From Nautilus pompilius (lineage: Eukaryota; Mollusca; Cephalopoda; Nautilida; Nautilidae): a stretch of DNA of 64,000 bases. The notes below the pieces were generated by a model. It saw nothing but the letters and a program-made list of their open reading frames with translations, was not told the DNA's origin and ran no database searches. The position numbers and the translations under genes were made by a program. Below are positions 24,461 to 37,810 of this stretch, one piece after another; position 1 is the stretch's first letter, and every line of letters starts with the position of its first letter. The stretch lies in NCBI GenBank assembly GCA_018389105.1, contig JACATO010002186.1, positions 3,114,501 through 3,178,500 on the forward strand. Reading direction: 5' to 3'.

Positions 24461-26187
24461 TCTGTTCTCTCCATCTCCATCTCTCTCTGTTCTCTCTCTC
24501 TCCATCTCCATCTCTCTGTTATTTGCTCTCTTATCTCTCTCTCTGTTATTTGCTCTCTTATCTCTCTCTCTCTCTGTTATTTGCTCTCTTATCTCTCTCT
24601 CTGTTATTTGCTCTCTTATCTCTCTCTCTCTGTTATTTGTTCTCTCTCTCTGTTATTTGCTCTCTTATCTCTCTCTCTCTCTCTGTTATTTGCTCTCTTA
24701 TCTCTCTCTCTCTCTGTTATTTGTTCTCTCTCTCTGTTATTTGCTCTCTTATCTCTCTCTCTCTGTTATTTGTTCTCTCTCTGTTATTTGCTCTCTTATC
24801 TCTCTCTCTCTGTTATTTGCTCTCTTATCTCTCTCTCTCTGTTATTTGCTCTCTTATCTCTCTCTCTATGTTAGTTGTTCTTCTCTCTTAATCTCTCTCT
24901 CTCTCTGTTATGTTCCTCTCTCTCTCTCTCGTTATTTGTTCTCTCTCTCTCTGTTATGTTCTCTCTCTCTCTTATCTCTCTCTCTGTTATTTGTTCTCTC
25001 TCTCTTATCTCTCTCTCTGTTATTTGTTCTCTCTCTCTCTTTTATCTCTCTCTGTTATTTGTTCTCTCTCTCATCTCTCTCTCTCTGTTATTTGTTCTCT
25101 CTCTCATCTCTCTCTCTCTCGGTTATTTGTTCTCTCTCTCATCTCTCTCTCTCTCTGTTATTTGTTCTCTCTCTCATCTCTTCTCTCTCTCTGTTATTTG
25201 TTCTCTCTCTCATCTCTCTCTCTCTTGTCTATTTGTTCTCTCTCTCATCTCTCTCTCTCTCTGTTATTTGTTCTCTCTCTCATCTCTCTCTCTGTTATTT
25301 GCTCTCTCTCTCATCTCTCTCTCTGTTATTTGTTCTCTCTCTCATCTCTCTCTCTGTTATTTGTTCTCTCTCTCATCTCTCTCTGTGTTGACGTCATCTT
25401 TCTATCTCTATCTCTCTCTCTGTTATTGTCGCTCTCTCTCTCTCTCTCTCTCTCTCTTTTATTCTGCTCTCTTATCTCTCTCTCTCTGTTATGGGTTCTC
25501 TCTCTCTTATCTCTCTCTGTTATTTGTTCTCTCTCTCTTATCTCTCTTCTTTAGTTCTCTCTCTCTCTCTCTTATTCTCTCTCTCATTCTCATCCTCTTC
25601 GCTATATCTCTTCTCTCTTATCTCTGTTATTTGTTCTCTCTCTCTTATTTGCTCTCTCTCATATCTCTCTCTCTATTTGTTCGTTCTTCTCTCTCTCTGA
25701 TTGATCTCTCTATTTGCTCTTTCTTGTTATTCTGCTCTCTCTCTCTGTTATTTGCTCTCTCTGTTATTTGCTCTCTCTGTTATTTGCTCTCTCTCTCTTA
25801 TTGCTCTCTGTTCTCTCTCTGTTATTGCTCTCTCTCTCTCTGTTATTTGCTCTCTCTGTTATTTGTTCTCTCTCTCTCTGTTATTGGTTCTCTCTCTCTC
25901 TGTTATTTGTTCTCTCTCTCTCTCTCTCTGTTATTTGTTCTCTCTCTCTCTCTCTGTTATTTGTTCTCTCTCTCTCTCTCTCTGTTATTGTCCTTTCTCT
26001 TATATTTTAATGCCCTCTCTCTTACTTTCCCTCATTTCTATCTTTCACTGTTGTCCTCTTCTCTTTTCCTCTCTTTCATTGTTATATTTTCTCCTCCTCA
26101 TATTTTACTGCCCCCTCTTTTACGTTTCTTTCTCTCCTCTCTTTCACTGGTCTCTCATTTACTGTCCTCTCTCTCTCTCTCTCTCTG
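24461..26187 (+). repeat. 1.7 kb CT-rich minisatellite
   Basis: Nearly pure pyrimidine on the + strand, built from (TC)n runs punctuated by TGTTATTTG. Three zones can be seen. In 24510-24880, units are CTn-GTTATTTG-CTCTCTTAT. In 25020-25390, units are CTn-GTTATTTG-TTCTCTCTCTCAT. In 25740-25985, units are shorter with simple CTn spacers. More diverged sequence lies between and after them. The unit change from 'GCTCTCTTAT' to 'TTCTCTCTCTCAT' suggests stepwise local expansion. The long open frames of up to 472 codons, rich in Ser, Leu, Cys and Tyr, are artefacts of a sequence that can scarcely form stop codons. Confidence 0.95.
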
Positions 26188-26391
26188 TCGTCGTAAATAT
26201 CGAGTACAAAGGCCATCTTGTCCAGCATTCCGACGCTCGTCTTGTAGCGAAACAAAGCCCACTCCTACTTTGGTAACAGATGGTTTTAACTAAGTTAGTT
26301 TATTCCAATTGCGCTCTCAACACGAAAAACACAGTTAGAAAGTCAAGTCCTCACAGTCTTGATTGTTTCCACACAACAATGATTACCAGGA

Positions 26392-26415
26392 AGGTACTAT
26401 CACGTGATAGTACCT
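26392..26415. other. 24 bp perfect palindrome centred on CACGTG
   Basis: aggtactatcac followed directly by its exact reverse complement gtgatagtacct, no spacer. The core is the CACGTG E-box. It lies about 200 bases past the end of the CT minisatellite. No repeat of it was seen elsewhere. Confidence 0.8.
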
Positions 26416-28300
26416 GAGTGCTGTTCCAGACTTCTCGGCGGGACTGAAATTAGAATTTCATCAGATTTAGTTCCATTTGGTTTCACTGAAAGAAGTGACG
26501 AGTACCTGTCTGCTCACAGTCGAGACAAGGCCTCGCCATCTTTGGAAAGATATCGACAATTCCTTTTTTGTCTATTGCGGCCTGTTACCAGAAAATATCC
26601 ACGACGTAAGGAGATGTACATCAGTTTTATTATACTATTTGCGAAGTTGATGGAAAGTGTTTACTTTCGGATGAAATGTAGCTCGGTGATTAAAACAGAC
26701 GCGCCAGAACCTGAGGATTTGGGGGGGGCACTAAGGAAGTACCACCCCGTTCTCTCCCCCATCCACAAAGTTTTAAAGATCCGCCGTCTCTGTCTTTAGT
26801 CGAAACCGTCTCATTCCGTGTTTTGTGAGTTCTTCGGCCTGGCCGACAGGGTAATTAAGGAAGGTGGTCATTATTGTTGGTCCGACGAACTTGGTAAAGG
26901 AAGTGGGTAGGAAGAGGGGCGATGACGGCTTCAGCGCTGCGTCCTGGACTGAGGATAGTAGGTAGGTATTTGGTTGGCGGCCGAGTCTCTACCGAAGTTA
27001 AACTATTCCAGGGACGAGGTCCCAGGCTCGATCCTCGACCGGGGTTGTCCAGGCCCAGCTGGTCGGATGAAGACGTCTTCGGGGCGCAGGTAAACCCTAC
27101 CAAGAATCTTCATTACTAATAATAGTCATTTAACAATATCATACTTAGATAATATTACACAGTAGCGAGGCACGTGGAACCCTACACATTCGCATAATAA
27201 TTATATGACACCGCCGTCACTCCTTGCTAGGCTTCTGAGGAAAGGGCAACGCCCCGTAGCGGTTAACCGCAGGTCAGCAGTCATCTTCGTAAAGACTGGT
27301 AAACAAAGATCAGTCAACACGGGTCGGCATCCGGCTTCTGGAAGTGTCTTTAACCGGTGATGATGTTTAGCGCCTGACTGCTGCTGATGATGCAGGAAGA
27401 TTTCGCCTCCGATAGCCAGCGTTAACACCACCGTGATATTGATGGACATCTCATTCTAAACTACCGACTTCATCATCCCCCCCCCACCAATTTATCACAC
27501 CTGCCTGTTCTACCCCCTCGTTCTTTGTCGTAGCAGCAGCTGCCATTGCTACAGGAAGCAGTCGATTCATAACCCAGACAGCAGCAGCTGCTCTGCCCGG
27601 GCAATTAAAGAGCTGACAGAACCCTAACCTTTAAACAACAAGAGCGAGCGGGCAGGGCGACCTGCGGTAACAGCGACCATTCGAGTAACTGTGTCGTCTG
27701 CCTTATTAGCTCCACGTGGCGGCGAGGCTGTGGTATTTTACTCGACTTTGTTCGCAGGTGGCGCTGGTTGTCTTGATGACAGCGCAGTGCTAAGTGTCAT
27801 TTTCGGCTCGAGGACGCGGTACAGCCCACATCCGGTAGCCATTTTGAGTGAAAAAACAACAAAACAACAACAAAAAAAACGCATTAATGAGAGACGCAAA
27901 ACGGATAAACTTCGCCAGAAACAGCGAGGGGAGGGGATATTCCCTTCTCCCCATTAAGGATAAGTAGCCGAGACACGCGACCAGTCGAAAAAAGGGGACC
28001 GCAAAGTGCCACGTCCATTTTATGTTTTTTTTCAGCCTCTAAAACAGCATAAACATCAGACCGACCGCACACTGGCAGGTCCAGAGATCCGAGTACTATC
28101 CGTGGCTGCCCGCGAGTCTTTATCCCAGTATCAGATACCAACGAATCGTCTAAGATGACTCTTAAAACAACAACAACAAGAAAAATCTGGTTGAAAACCC
28201 TTTTGGTGCAGGCTTTCTATAGCCCTTCCGAAACCATGAAAACGTATAGCCAAGAGGGTTACTCTGTCAGGATCAATGCCCAGTCCTCATAAACCTATGG
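26416..28300. other. GC-richer region without a recognised gene
   Basis: CpG-rich sequence with scattered open frames; the longest is 26404-26799 (+), 131 codons. None has a domain, a splice context or a convincing start. 27030-27045 carries 'aggctcgatcctcgacc', a weak B-box-like string that may mark a SINE head. A homopurine/A-rich 'caacaacaaaaaaaac' run is at 27858. It could be part of a first intron or promoter of the downstream Sushi gene. Confidence 0.3.
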
Positions 28301-31300
28301 CGGGCATGCACCTCAAAGGGTTAACCGTGTTAATACTGACCTGGTTAGAAATGAATGAAAAGTAGCACGCAATTTCTTTAACGTACACAGTCACCAGTAA
28401 TGTTTGTAGTTGGTAGTGTATACACACCCTCTAGCAGTAATGAACCGATAATGACTGAACTTCGTGTCATTTTTCTCTCAGTGCTGTTGCTTGGAGGGCA
28501 GGGTCCTACTTAGCACTAGAACTGCATGGGAGTAAATACCAAGAATGCTTACTCTGCTTTAGTCTGCCTGGGGAAAGTCTTCCTCACCTTTACCATGGTC
28601 TTCCATACAAATGGTCAATTTTAATTTTGGGAAAACTTCAACATAGTCAAGATCAAGAATTTAAGATCATGTGATCTGTGGTTGGTTCTCGGAGCTTTTC
28701 ACAAGTCCAATGAGAACCACAGCTGGGTGAGCAGCTCCATTTGTTATGCACGCAACCAGTGAGTTGTGGATGCCGACGATGCAATGGAAATGGTTTTCTG
28801 AAAGATGGCTGTGACAACACTGGAAAGCCAAAGTTCTGTTGGGGATTAAAAGTTCACAGCCACCTTGCCCTTGCAGATATTCTGGCTGGAGAGTTGTGTT
28901 GACAAGCAGAATCTATTCAAGTGAATGTTTCAAGTGGTTTCTACATCATTACCAGCATCTCCTCAGAGTCCAGCTGTTTTACCGCAGAACCTGAAACCTG
29001 AGATACAGATATTAAGAGCAGACTTCATTGTGAATGTTCTGAGCACAGTCACAATGATCAGTGCGGCTGAGTTTTTATTGAAAAGATGTCTGTCTGATTC
29101 TTAGCTGTGCCAAAATTATTTTTGAAATCCATGTGACAATTGATTAGCAGGCAGATAATTACTTGGGTGTAAAATGTTCAGACCAACAAAGTTAGTCACT
29201 AAGTAAGTACCTTGACACCATCTTCAGCAAAGCATGTGCTGTTTGCCAACTTGTGCCATTGCTTATCAACAAGGATGCCAGAGAACACTGTAACAAGGAA
29301 GAAATGAAACAAACAATGGAAGAAGATACATAATCATTTTAAGTAATTCTGAACTCGAGCTGGCTTTCAATAAATGTATCATTAAAAAAAAAAATTCTTT
29401 TCTTGCCCATCAACTCCAGCAGATCTATGAGGGTTATATACAAGGGGCAGATTATCTCCAGAAAACTGCATGCAAATGGAGCAATTTCTGAAGACACTAA
29501 AGTAAATTTGAGCGTTTTTGCAGGCTAAAAAGCATTGAAATTTTGAATTCATTGAGTATTTAAGCAATTTAGAAAGAAAGAGATTGCTTACATAACAAAT
29601 GTAATGTCAGGCATACCTGTCAACTGTTACATGGCTGAGACTCTCACTTTCTACTTCAATCTCACACTTAGCAGAAAACGAGATTTCCAAATGTTTTTTT
29701 GTTGTTACTGTTTTCAACAATCAGAACAGAAAAAGAAACAAGTAGGATGTGTCAACAGATCCTTTGGCAATAATGAAAACCACTCTAAGTAATCTATATG
29801 GCAAGCTCTATCTAACCTTTTGCCTTCATTTTTGGAAAGAAGTAACTAAAAGTGTATGTGATATGAATAATACTGATTCTGAATATGATGGACCTTTGTT
29901 CTCAAAACAAGCAAAAAATTTTGACATGTGGTGCAAAATATGACAGAGTACAATTCAATATGGATCACAGTTTACCAGATATCAAAGCAACCATAATTTT
30001 CAATGTACTATTTATAAGTGAAATGTTAGCTGTAGTGGAGTGACCCATTGGCAAAAGATTCAAATAAAAAAACTAGAAAAGATCAAATCTTCTATAGGAT
30101 CAGTTTTAGCTGCATTTTCATCTCAGAATGTGCTCAGGTAATGTAACATCTGTTTCTACTTTTCCTGTTAACTTAAAAGTTAATCATGATTCTGAATCCA
30201 AGTGACATGGGCATAACTTTAAACTCTAATAAACCAAGCTAATAAATGGCCGTTTCAGTTTCATTTTAAACAAAATTTTAGGTAATGTATTAAATTCTGT
30301 TGTTTCTATGCAGTTTATTTTATTTGTTCCTTTTTAATGAAATTGTGCATGTATCTGTGTTATTGTTTACATATTTATAAATTAACTTGGAATTGCTGCA
30401 TGATTGGAAGTTACAGTAGAAAAGTGGCAATTGAAAAACAAAGTAAGATTGTTTTAAATCTAGATAGCTTTTTACAACTTGTCAAATCCATACAGACTTG
30501 AGAAAAAATGTATCTAAATCCTTTAACATTTAAAGATGTAGCATTTACATAATATCTGTACATCATTTTTCATTGGTTGGTGCTTATATGGAATGCTTAA
30601 AATAAATACAAATATTAAATTTTCTTTTCGGTTATTAGTGCTAAAGGGATTATAAGTCATTTGATTGCCCCAACACAATCTACCACTGACAACTGCAGCT
30701 CACCAAGTCCAGTCTTGGTTGACATCATCTTTGATTCATAAAGCAGTATGCAGCAACTAAAATATAATTTCTCACAGGATGGATATTATTTGATGGCCAA
30801 GCTTGATTGTGCTAAGCTTTCATTCCAATGCTGCTGAAGAGAGTATGTTCAATGTGGATAGAAAGACCCAAGACTGACTTATGGAGATGTCTGTCTCTGA
30901 ATGGCGCACAATTCTTATTCATTTTCAAAGCTGCTACATAAGCAAATGCTATTTCTTTAACATTTACATTTTGGCATGACGACGATAAAGGATTGGGATT
31001 CACTTAAATATGGGTAGTGCAGTTTTTGAAGGAAGCTTTGAACATCAGAAAAGAATACAAGCTATACAGCAAAAGCGTATTACATTAGCATCAAGTGTTA
31101 GAAACACCGGGAGCCCTTTCTCCATAAGGATCTATCTGCCCCTTTGTCCTGAAGCTGACTGACCATGGTATGTAGTCAAAGGACCCTTGGTAATGATTCT
31201 CTCTCTCAGTGATCCAGAGGTTGACAGCTCTGATAATATGCAATGACGTGTAGCTTTGTTCATGATGTGTTAAGTATTGCAATATTTTACTGAGGATGTC

Positions 31301-32065
31301 CCAACCGTGCTCTGGCTATTCTGATATCTATAAACTGACAAGTAGTCTATATACCATTAATTAGAATTTATGTAAAATAATAGGCAGCCACTATTACACA
31401 GCATCTTCTGATGACAAAATTAGTATTGACTAGAAAACACAATGGAAACAGCAGACTAAAAAGACAGACTTATCTCCCTTTGTTAATTTATCTTGCCAAA
31501 AAAATATAAATTCACTAAAACTTTTAAAAATTGTACTTATTGACATCTCCCAGAATGCACTAAACAACTTACACTTTGAACATGGAAACAAAGCTTGGTG
31601 GCTCTCCAATGTTTTTACACTGCTTTTGTTGTCACAAGCTTGGAAAACCTTGCATTAAGATCCAGCATCCCTGAGCCTGCCCGTCCTAACCAGCTGCCCA
31701 AAATCTGAGAGCATATATCTTGTTTTTACATAAATGTGAACGTCAACACACTCACAGGTAAGCACAAATCTCCCTGAATTCCTCCCCCCCCCCCCCACCA
31801 TTGCAAAATTCTCTATTTTTATTTTCCCTAACATGCAGTAGATTACTCATTTGGTACTGTGAAACCATCGCTGTGGTTGCTTGGTAAGTTCCTGCTAAAT
31901 ATCCAGATATAAATGCAGATATCACAGCCACCACCAAAGCTATATTGAGGCACAGCAATAGTAAAATCATCCTGCCCGAGTTTAGGTCTTGGACTGATAC
32001 ATACATACTGATCTTTAACTTTACACATGCCAAGTCATGTAATTAAGGGTGATTTTTGTTTTTAG
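28301..32065. other. AT-rich stretch, no gene recognised
   Basis: Composition returns to AT-rich. Short open frames on both strands have no family match that I can see. A polyC/polyG run occurs at 31783-31797. A 93-codon minus frame (32033-31752) contains a hydrophobic segment but no splice or homology support. If the 24310 exon belongs to the Sushi gene, this is its intron. Confidence 0.35.
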
Positions 32066-35000
32066 ATTTGATGTGCCCAGAGCTTGCAAAACGACAGAAA
32101 ATCATCACTGTGTACAATATGGACTCACTCCACCTGAGCACCTACCACAGGTCAATAGGAACCCAGGTGCAGGTGTCATGTCTGGTACCCCAGCTTTACA
32201 GACTGCAAGGAAACAAGATATTGGTTTGCCAAGGAAATGCACAGTGGGACAAACCAAGTCCAAGGTGTATCCGCAAACATAAAGGTAGGTGAATGTACCC
32301 AGAAATTTCTTCTTTGTAGAGTAATTCCATTCCAAGAATTTCTGTTTCCTTTAACCCTCTGAAAACACTTGGGATGCATTTATTTAAATCTATATTATTT
32401 ATAGGTTAAGCGATAGGAGTTGTAACACAGAAACTTCCTCATTAATTTAACACTTTGTGACAACAAATTCCCAACCATGTGTGTTGACTAAATATACAGC
32501 TAGTACAACACTACAACAACAACAACAAATACTAACTCTCACTTCCAGACTGTACTAGGTGATATACAGAAGTTTTCTGTTGATGCAAGCAAGCAAGCAC
32601 TTCTTTAAATGACAGTATCAGCTGGTTGTAGTCTTTTTTCAAATATTCTCATGTGGAAAAAAAAATCAAAAACATGACCCTAACTCATCAAGAGAAACAA
32701 ATTTAATTTTAAAATTTTGAATTTATATAAATCACTGATAAATTACTTACAACCAGTTCATAAGATCCACTCAGCTCTAATAAATAATTCAACTTATTTT
32801 TCTGTTAAAAGAACTCCTCCAAGCTACTACCCGTAAGGAATTTCTCCAGGTAAAATGCTAATTAAACAATGAGGGTCTGTTGATTATTATGTAGAAACTT
32901 ATGTTGTTCTGGCTAGTCTTTAAATTACTATACACGGTACTAGTTTATCTAAAAGTCATCATACAAATTCCTGTTTGAGAATATAACCTTAAATTGGTTA
33001 AAAATTGTTTTTTAATGCTTTCACAGGATCAAAATAAAGTATTTAATCTAAAATAAAATTACGTACATTAGGGAATTCAGGTGAAACCCAGCCAGATATC
33101 ATTATAGCAATGCTTTTTCAGCCAAGTCTCATCTGAGCATGGGCCCCAATAATTATAAGAAAACAACTAGCTAATTCCAAGAACTGGGTGATTTTGCTGG
33201 CTAGCAGACCAAGATTCTCCAAGTTGTGTAGTGCAGTCAGGGCTCTTACATGATGTCAATTTTCTCAGGCAGCAGTAGTTTGCACACATGCACTATCAGC
33301 ATTGACTGACTTAGGTTTTGCACATAAGGAAATGGTTGAACTTGTTTGAAGGCACATATGGCAGACCTATGACTGTTTAGAGAGAATACACAAGAAATTT
33401 AGAATTACTTTATTCTCCCCCCTCCTCTCTTTTTTTTTTTTTAAAGTACCTATTGTTCTCTCAGGCTCAGGTATGATGCTAGTAGGTGAACCCATTTGTA
33501 GTAGTCTAGCAAAACTAGATTTGTTATGATTTGCTATAAGCGGTGTCAAGCACTGCTAATGTTAAGGATTCTAAATTGTATTTTCATTATTATGCAATAT
33601 TTTACTGCCCTAAATGGATCACTTACTACTATTAATGTAAGATGGATTAAAATACTATTATTTACCTTTAAATCAACTGCCAATCATTTAAAAAAGTGAA
33701 GAGCCTCACTTTATCTGAGTCTGAATAAGGAGCAAAGTTCACCTGGATGCAGAGACATGTGGTAGGGTCCAGTAAAGAATACTGGACACCAACTCTGTCA
33801 TTGATTGGGGTAAAGGATCCAAACTGTCTGGCACAGATTAACCTGCATGTCCAAAAGACACCCAAGATCCAGGTGAACTCCATGTCCTATCCAGCTCAGA
33901 AATCAAAGCTGTGATCTAAGAACAGGGCTAAATTGGTTCTCTATCCACAGGTCTCAGTTTCTTGAGGACTTCCACCAATGTTCCAGCTGAACCCTACCAC
34001 TTCAGTGCCTCCTCTATAGCGCTTGTCTGTCTGGCCTCCGTCTCCATCCTCCTGGCCATACTCATCATGGTCTGCCTGATCACCAACTGGAAGCAGCGGA
34101 AATCACCAAATGACTGCAACACCATCAGGTGACCTTCATAAAATAAGCAATTTCATCCCTCTTTTAGTGGCCTATTTTCATTGCAAATCGGCTTTAAGAT
34201 CTGTTTACCACTGGAGTTTTCCTCCAAGGTAACAAAGAAAAGTGTTTAAAAAATTCCCATTTAGATATTATTGAAAGAAAAGAAATTAACCACTTGTTTG
34301 TAGGTCTGCTGAATTCAGAAGAACTGGACATGAACAGGGAAAAACTGTCTCCTCCTCACTTTCCAAGGAATGCAGGCTGCCATGTAAACATTTGCTCCCT
34401 CTCTCTTGGTGCCCGGTCACCTTTTTTTTCAGCTAATAGTGATTTATGAAAAGGTCTTCTTTGGAATATACAGGTGTTAGGCTCCAACTTTTTGTTTTTT
34501 TTAAGTAATAAGAGTAGTTAATTAACCATAGACTGAAACACCCCATCAGTTACTCTGGTAGCCACATGACTCTGAACTTAATCTGGCTTTATCTTGCCTG
34601 TGTGGGGACCATAATCAGCAGTGGAAATAGGCCGAAAAATAATTACAATTTAGAAAGTTTCTTTTTTTTTTTTGTGCATGAATTGGAGTTTAGTTATAAG
34701 TTGAAGTTTATAATAGATATGTATTTTTATAGTTAAGGACAGTGGTACTGATCTTTGCCTGCCTCACTGATCGAGCTGAGTGGAGGTCAATCAGCAGCTC
34801 TTGAAAATAGCTTCCTTGAGTAAATGTTTTTCATCACTGAGCATAACATAAAGGTTTACAGACTTTATTAGCATGGATTACTGCTGCCAAACTTCAAATT
34901 TGAAACTGTTGAGAATTTGCTTATTTCAATGTCAATAATATACTTCTATTTCTTTGTTTCCTTGATATAAAAGATATCTTTTGATGACCTTATAGATGGC

Positions 35001-35896
35001 TTTGCTAGCAGCAGATCATGAAAAATTTCCCCGATTTAAAAAATGCAAAATAAATTTAAATTGCTGGCTTTCCTATTGAACATTGATGATACTGCATCTA
35101 GCACCAAGAAGCCTATCATGATGCATAAACAGCACACCATACACACTAAAGATTGTTTGCTGCATTATCTACAGTAAGTGAACTGGTTTTGATTCCTTTG
35201 CCAATGGAATCATCATTGAGGTGGAGGTCTAACCAAGGAAATTGTTCTTATTCTAATATCTAAGGTTTGGAGATACAAATATACTAGATATCTAATCAAA
35301 AACGATTGGATTGCAAGAGCTGATGAGCCTGTGGAGGTCAGTGAATGAAGAAAGAAAAATGTCTGGATGTCATACTAACTGTTAACAGAGTGATGGATGA
35401 TTATTTCATACCAACAAGAAAGTATCTATGTTTTACAACTGTTGGTTGCCAGGGGAAGTGCCAGCAGAAGAAACCCACTCTAACAAGCCAATGAGAGATG
35501 GATCACTTTAGTTCCATCATTAAACTGATATATATTTGGTGCAAAATCTCAGTGTGTATTGAAAGGGGATTTATCTGTTTTGTTGTTTCTTTTTCTCTTA
35601 TCTAAGATCTTCTGAACTGGGATATGTTCTTGTTCACAGCATCTGCAGCAAAGCTGACTCACGTTATTTTTAATTCCAGGAAGTGCACAAGAGTTCAGTC
35701 TCCCTGCTCAACCTTTGATACCAGCGACTCCTTCAGAAGGAAGCACCCATCATCCATCCACATCCCTCGAGCTACTGCCTACACCAAATCAAAATCTTGC
35801 TTCTCCAAGCACTGGTCAGATGAAAGAGAAAGCTACCATGTTTATCCCATGAACAGTCGTTACGTGTCAGCTTGGTTCGACCGCAGACTTTACTAG
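32066..35896 (+). CDS. Single-Sushi-domain membrane protein, SUSD3-like (3' exons)
   Basis: Three exons with matching phases: 32066-32284, 33951-34128, 35680-35896 (stop TAG at 35894). The first encodes one complete Sushi/CCP module with its four cysteines (MCPEL, VQVSCLVP, KILVCQG, SPRCI) and the conserved W before C4 (AQWDKP). The second encodes a short stalk, one membrane span (SIALVCLASVSILLAILIMV...) and the basic stop-transfer NWKQRK. The third is a cytoplasmic tail of about 71 residues, Ser/Arg-rich with Tyr residues, ending FDRRLY. The module-span-tail order with a single Sushi domain is that of SUSD3, a plasma-membrane protein. No upstream signal-peptide exon was found; a candidate first exon is at 24310. 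All splice sites are canonical and no lesions were seen. The SUSD3 assignment is inference from architecture; the Sushi fold itself is clear. Confidence 0.8.
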
Positions 35897-37689
35897 ATGT
35901 TATAAAAATGGCACAGATCTTTACTTGCTACAAAAGTTGTTGTTGGAAAGAATCTGGGGAAACATTCATATTTGAAGTATAGAGGTTTTAATACAGTTTC
36001 TAAATTTGGTTTTTATATAATTACACTATATTCATTGAGTTATTTTAATGGAAAATTATAAAAATGACTTTTTGCTTGTTTGTTTCATGAAAGTCGGCCA
36101 GGACTGAGCCCGAGAGAGAGTTTTGGCTGAGGTACAAGATGCTCGTGTACTGGAAAGATAACCAACATTTGGTCAATGTAAACCCTCCCCCAATCTTATG
36201 CTCTGGATACCTGCAGGTTTTAATAGGTAACAAAATTTAGGATGTATTTCCATCATGTCCTTGGACCAATGTTTTTCCATGTTGTAAGAAGAAATGACAT
36301 TCTACAACTATTCCTGGGATGGGCACGGACTGCCTCCAATCACTTTCCCACTAGGTGAAGGCCAAATCACACACACTATAAAATTCACATTTGACCTTTT
36401 TTAAAATTTTTTTTATAAATTTGTACTGGAAACTGAAATCTTCTAAAAATGTAATCTTACTAATCAACAAATCAGGGGCAGCCATAATGGTGTAAATGGC
36501 AATCTGTAATTTTAAGAAAAGCAACTAATCTATACTGGAGGCAAAACAATATTATTAGTGTTAACAGACTACACATTTCTGGTGACTGCTTGAAATTATT
36601 ATACAACAATCTACCAAACTCACTTATGTTCAGCTAACATCGGCACATTTGACTACAAAAGTTGCTCTTAATTATTTTCATTTTTACTTAATGCCCTTTC
36701 ACATGGGATTTGTGAAGGAAAGTGTCAAATATTTTTTTTTTTAAAGTTCATAAATTAGAGTAGGCAGCAATGGAAAGACTATCATGATAATACAAGGCAA
36801 CTGTTATGCCATTTGTAGGAGGCAACATTTTCTTTCTGTATCGATGCTCCACCTTTGTCATCTTCATTTTTAAAAAAAATGGCAAACATATACCAGAACT
36901 GTCTTGAAATTCTGATGTAGATTAGGCATGGACTATGTTACAATGAACTTCAACACCTTTGGCTAAAGATATCAGGTCTAACATTTAAATATTTCGCTAG
37001 AAACCTGCAATATCAATGTAGTCTCAAACTAGAGTTGCCATAATGATTTGTTTCAAAGTTGTTTTTGCCTCAACTATGCAAGATTTTGCAGAATATTGCA
37101 TTATAAAAATCTTTATCAAATAACCAGTTTAGTGGCTTTTCCTTGGTCCACCATCTTTTGCAACCCAAGTTTGAGTCATTCTTGTTTTCTAGAGATTTTC
37201 AGTCCAAATATTCATTCATCTTTGAAGGTGACAAGGCAATTTAGTATTCCAAACTACTATTTTTTTTTTGGAGGGGTGGGGGTTAATCTTTGAGGATTGA
37301 AATATACTAAGTAACACTTTGGGTACAATCCTCATAATTTGTGCAAAGTCCATTGCAAAAGCCCTTTGTATCATTTCTGCCTCTCTCCCTCTGTTTATGA
37401 TGCAAGTGATGTCTAACCAATTTCGTAAAAGTCAAGCAATGCAATGCAGTTTTTCATTTGTGCATCAAACAATTCTAAAAATTCTGCTATTAACGTAAGG
37501 ACTCATTTGTTCCAGTAATAAAAAATAAGCAAAAAACTGCAGACTTTCTAGAAGAATCACAGTACAGAAAGAAGGGGTTTAATAAACTTAAAACTGCAGT
37601 CATTTTGTAATCGTATACTTATTATATTTAAATTAATTGAAGTACTTCATATAAAATCATCTTTGTTTAAATATTTGTTTTGCCGCTTG
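35897..37689. other. Sushi gene 3' flank, no other gene
   Basis: AT-rich sequence after the Sushi-gene stop, probably a long 3' UTR and spacer. An AATAAA lies at about 37579-37584. A poly-G run at 37701-37709 sits at the junction with the LINE that follows. No coding signal. Confidence 0.4.
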
Positions 37690-37810
37690 AAAAAAAGTGG
37701 GGGGGGGGCTAGGACGCTTTTTGCCTTCAGCCTCTGGAAAGGTTAGGCACATCAGGACCAATTTTCAGACCCGAGTTGCTGAGACCTTTTTTTCCCCAAG
37801 ATAGGTTTTT

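Noticed and set aside
24461..26187. CRISPR array or coding repeat protein
   Set aside because: Animal genome, unequal simple-sequence units without distinct spacers, no cas genes; it is a minisatellite.
24523..26293. Long overlapping open frames (up to 472 codons, Ser/Leu/Cys/Tyr repeats)
   Set aside because: They lie entirely in the CT minisatellite, where stops can hardly occur; three frames are open at once, which marks an artefact.
26404..26799. 131-codon + strand open frame
   Set aside because: No recognisable domain or gene context; begins within the palindrome and is near chance length in GC-rich DNA.
31752..32033. Minus-strand 93-codon frame with a hydrophobic segment
   Set aside because: Low-complexity Gly run at its end from a homopolymer, no homology, and opposite to a clear gene.
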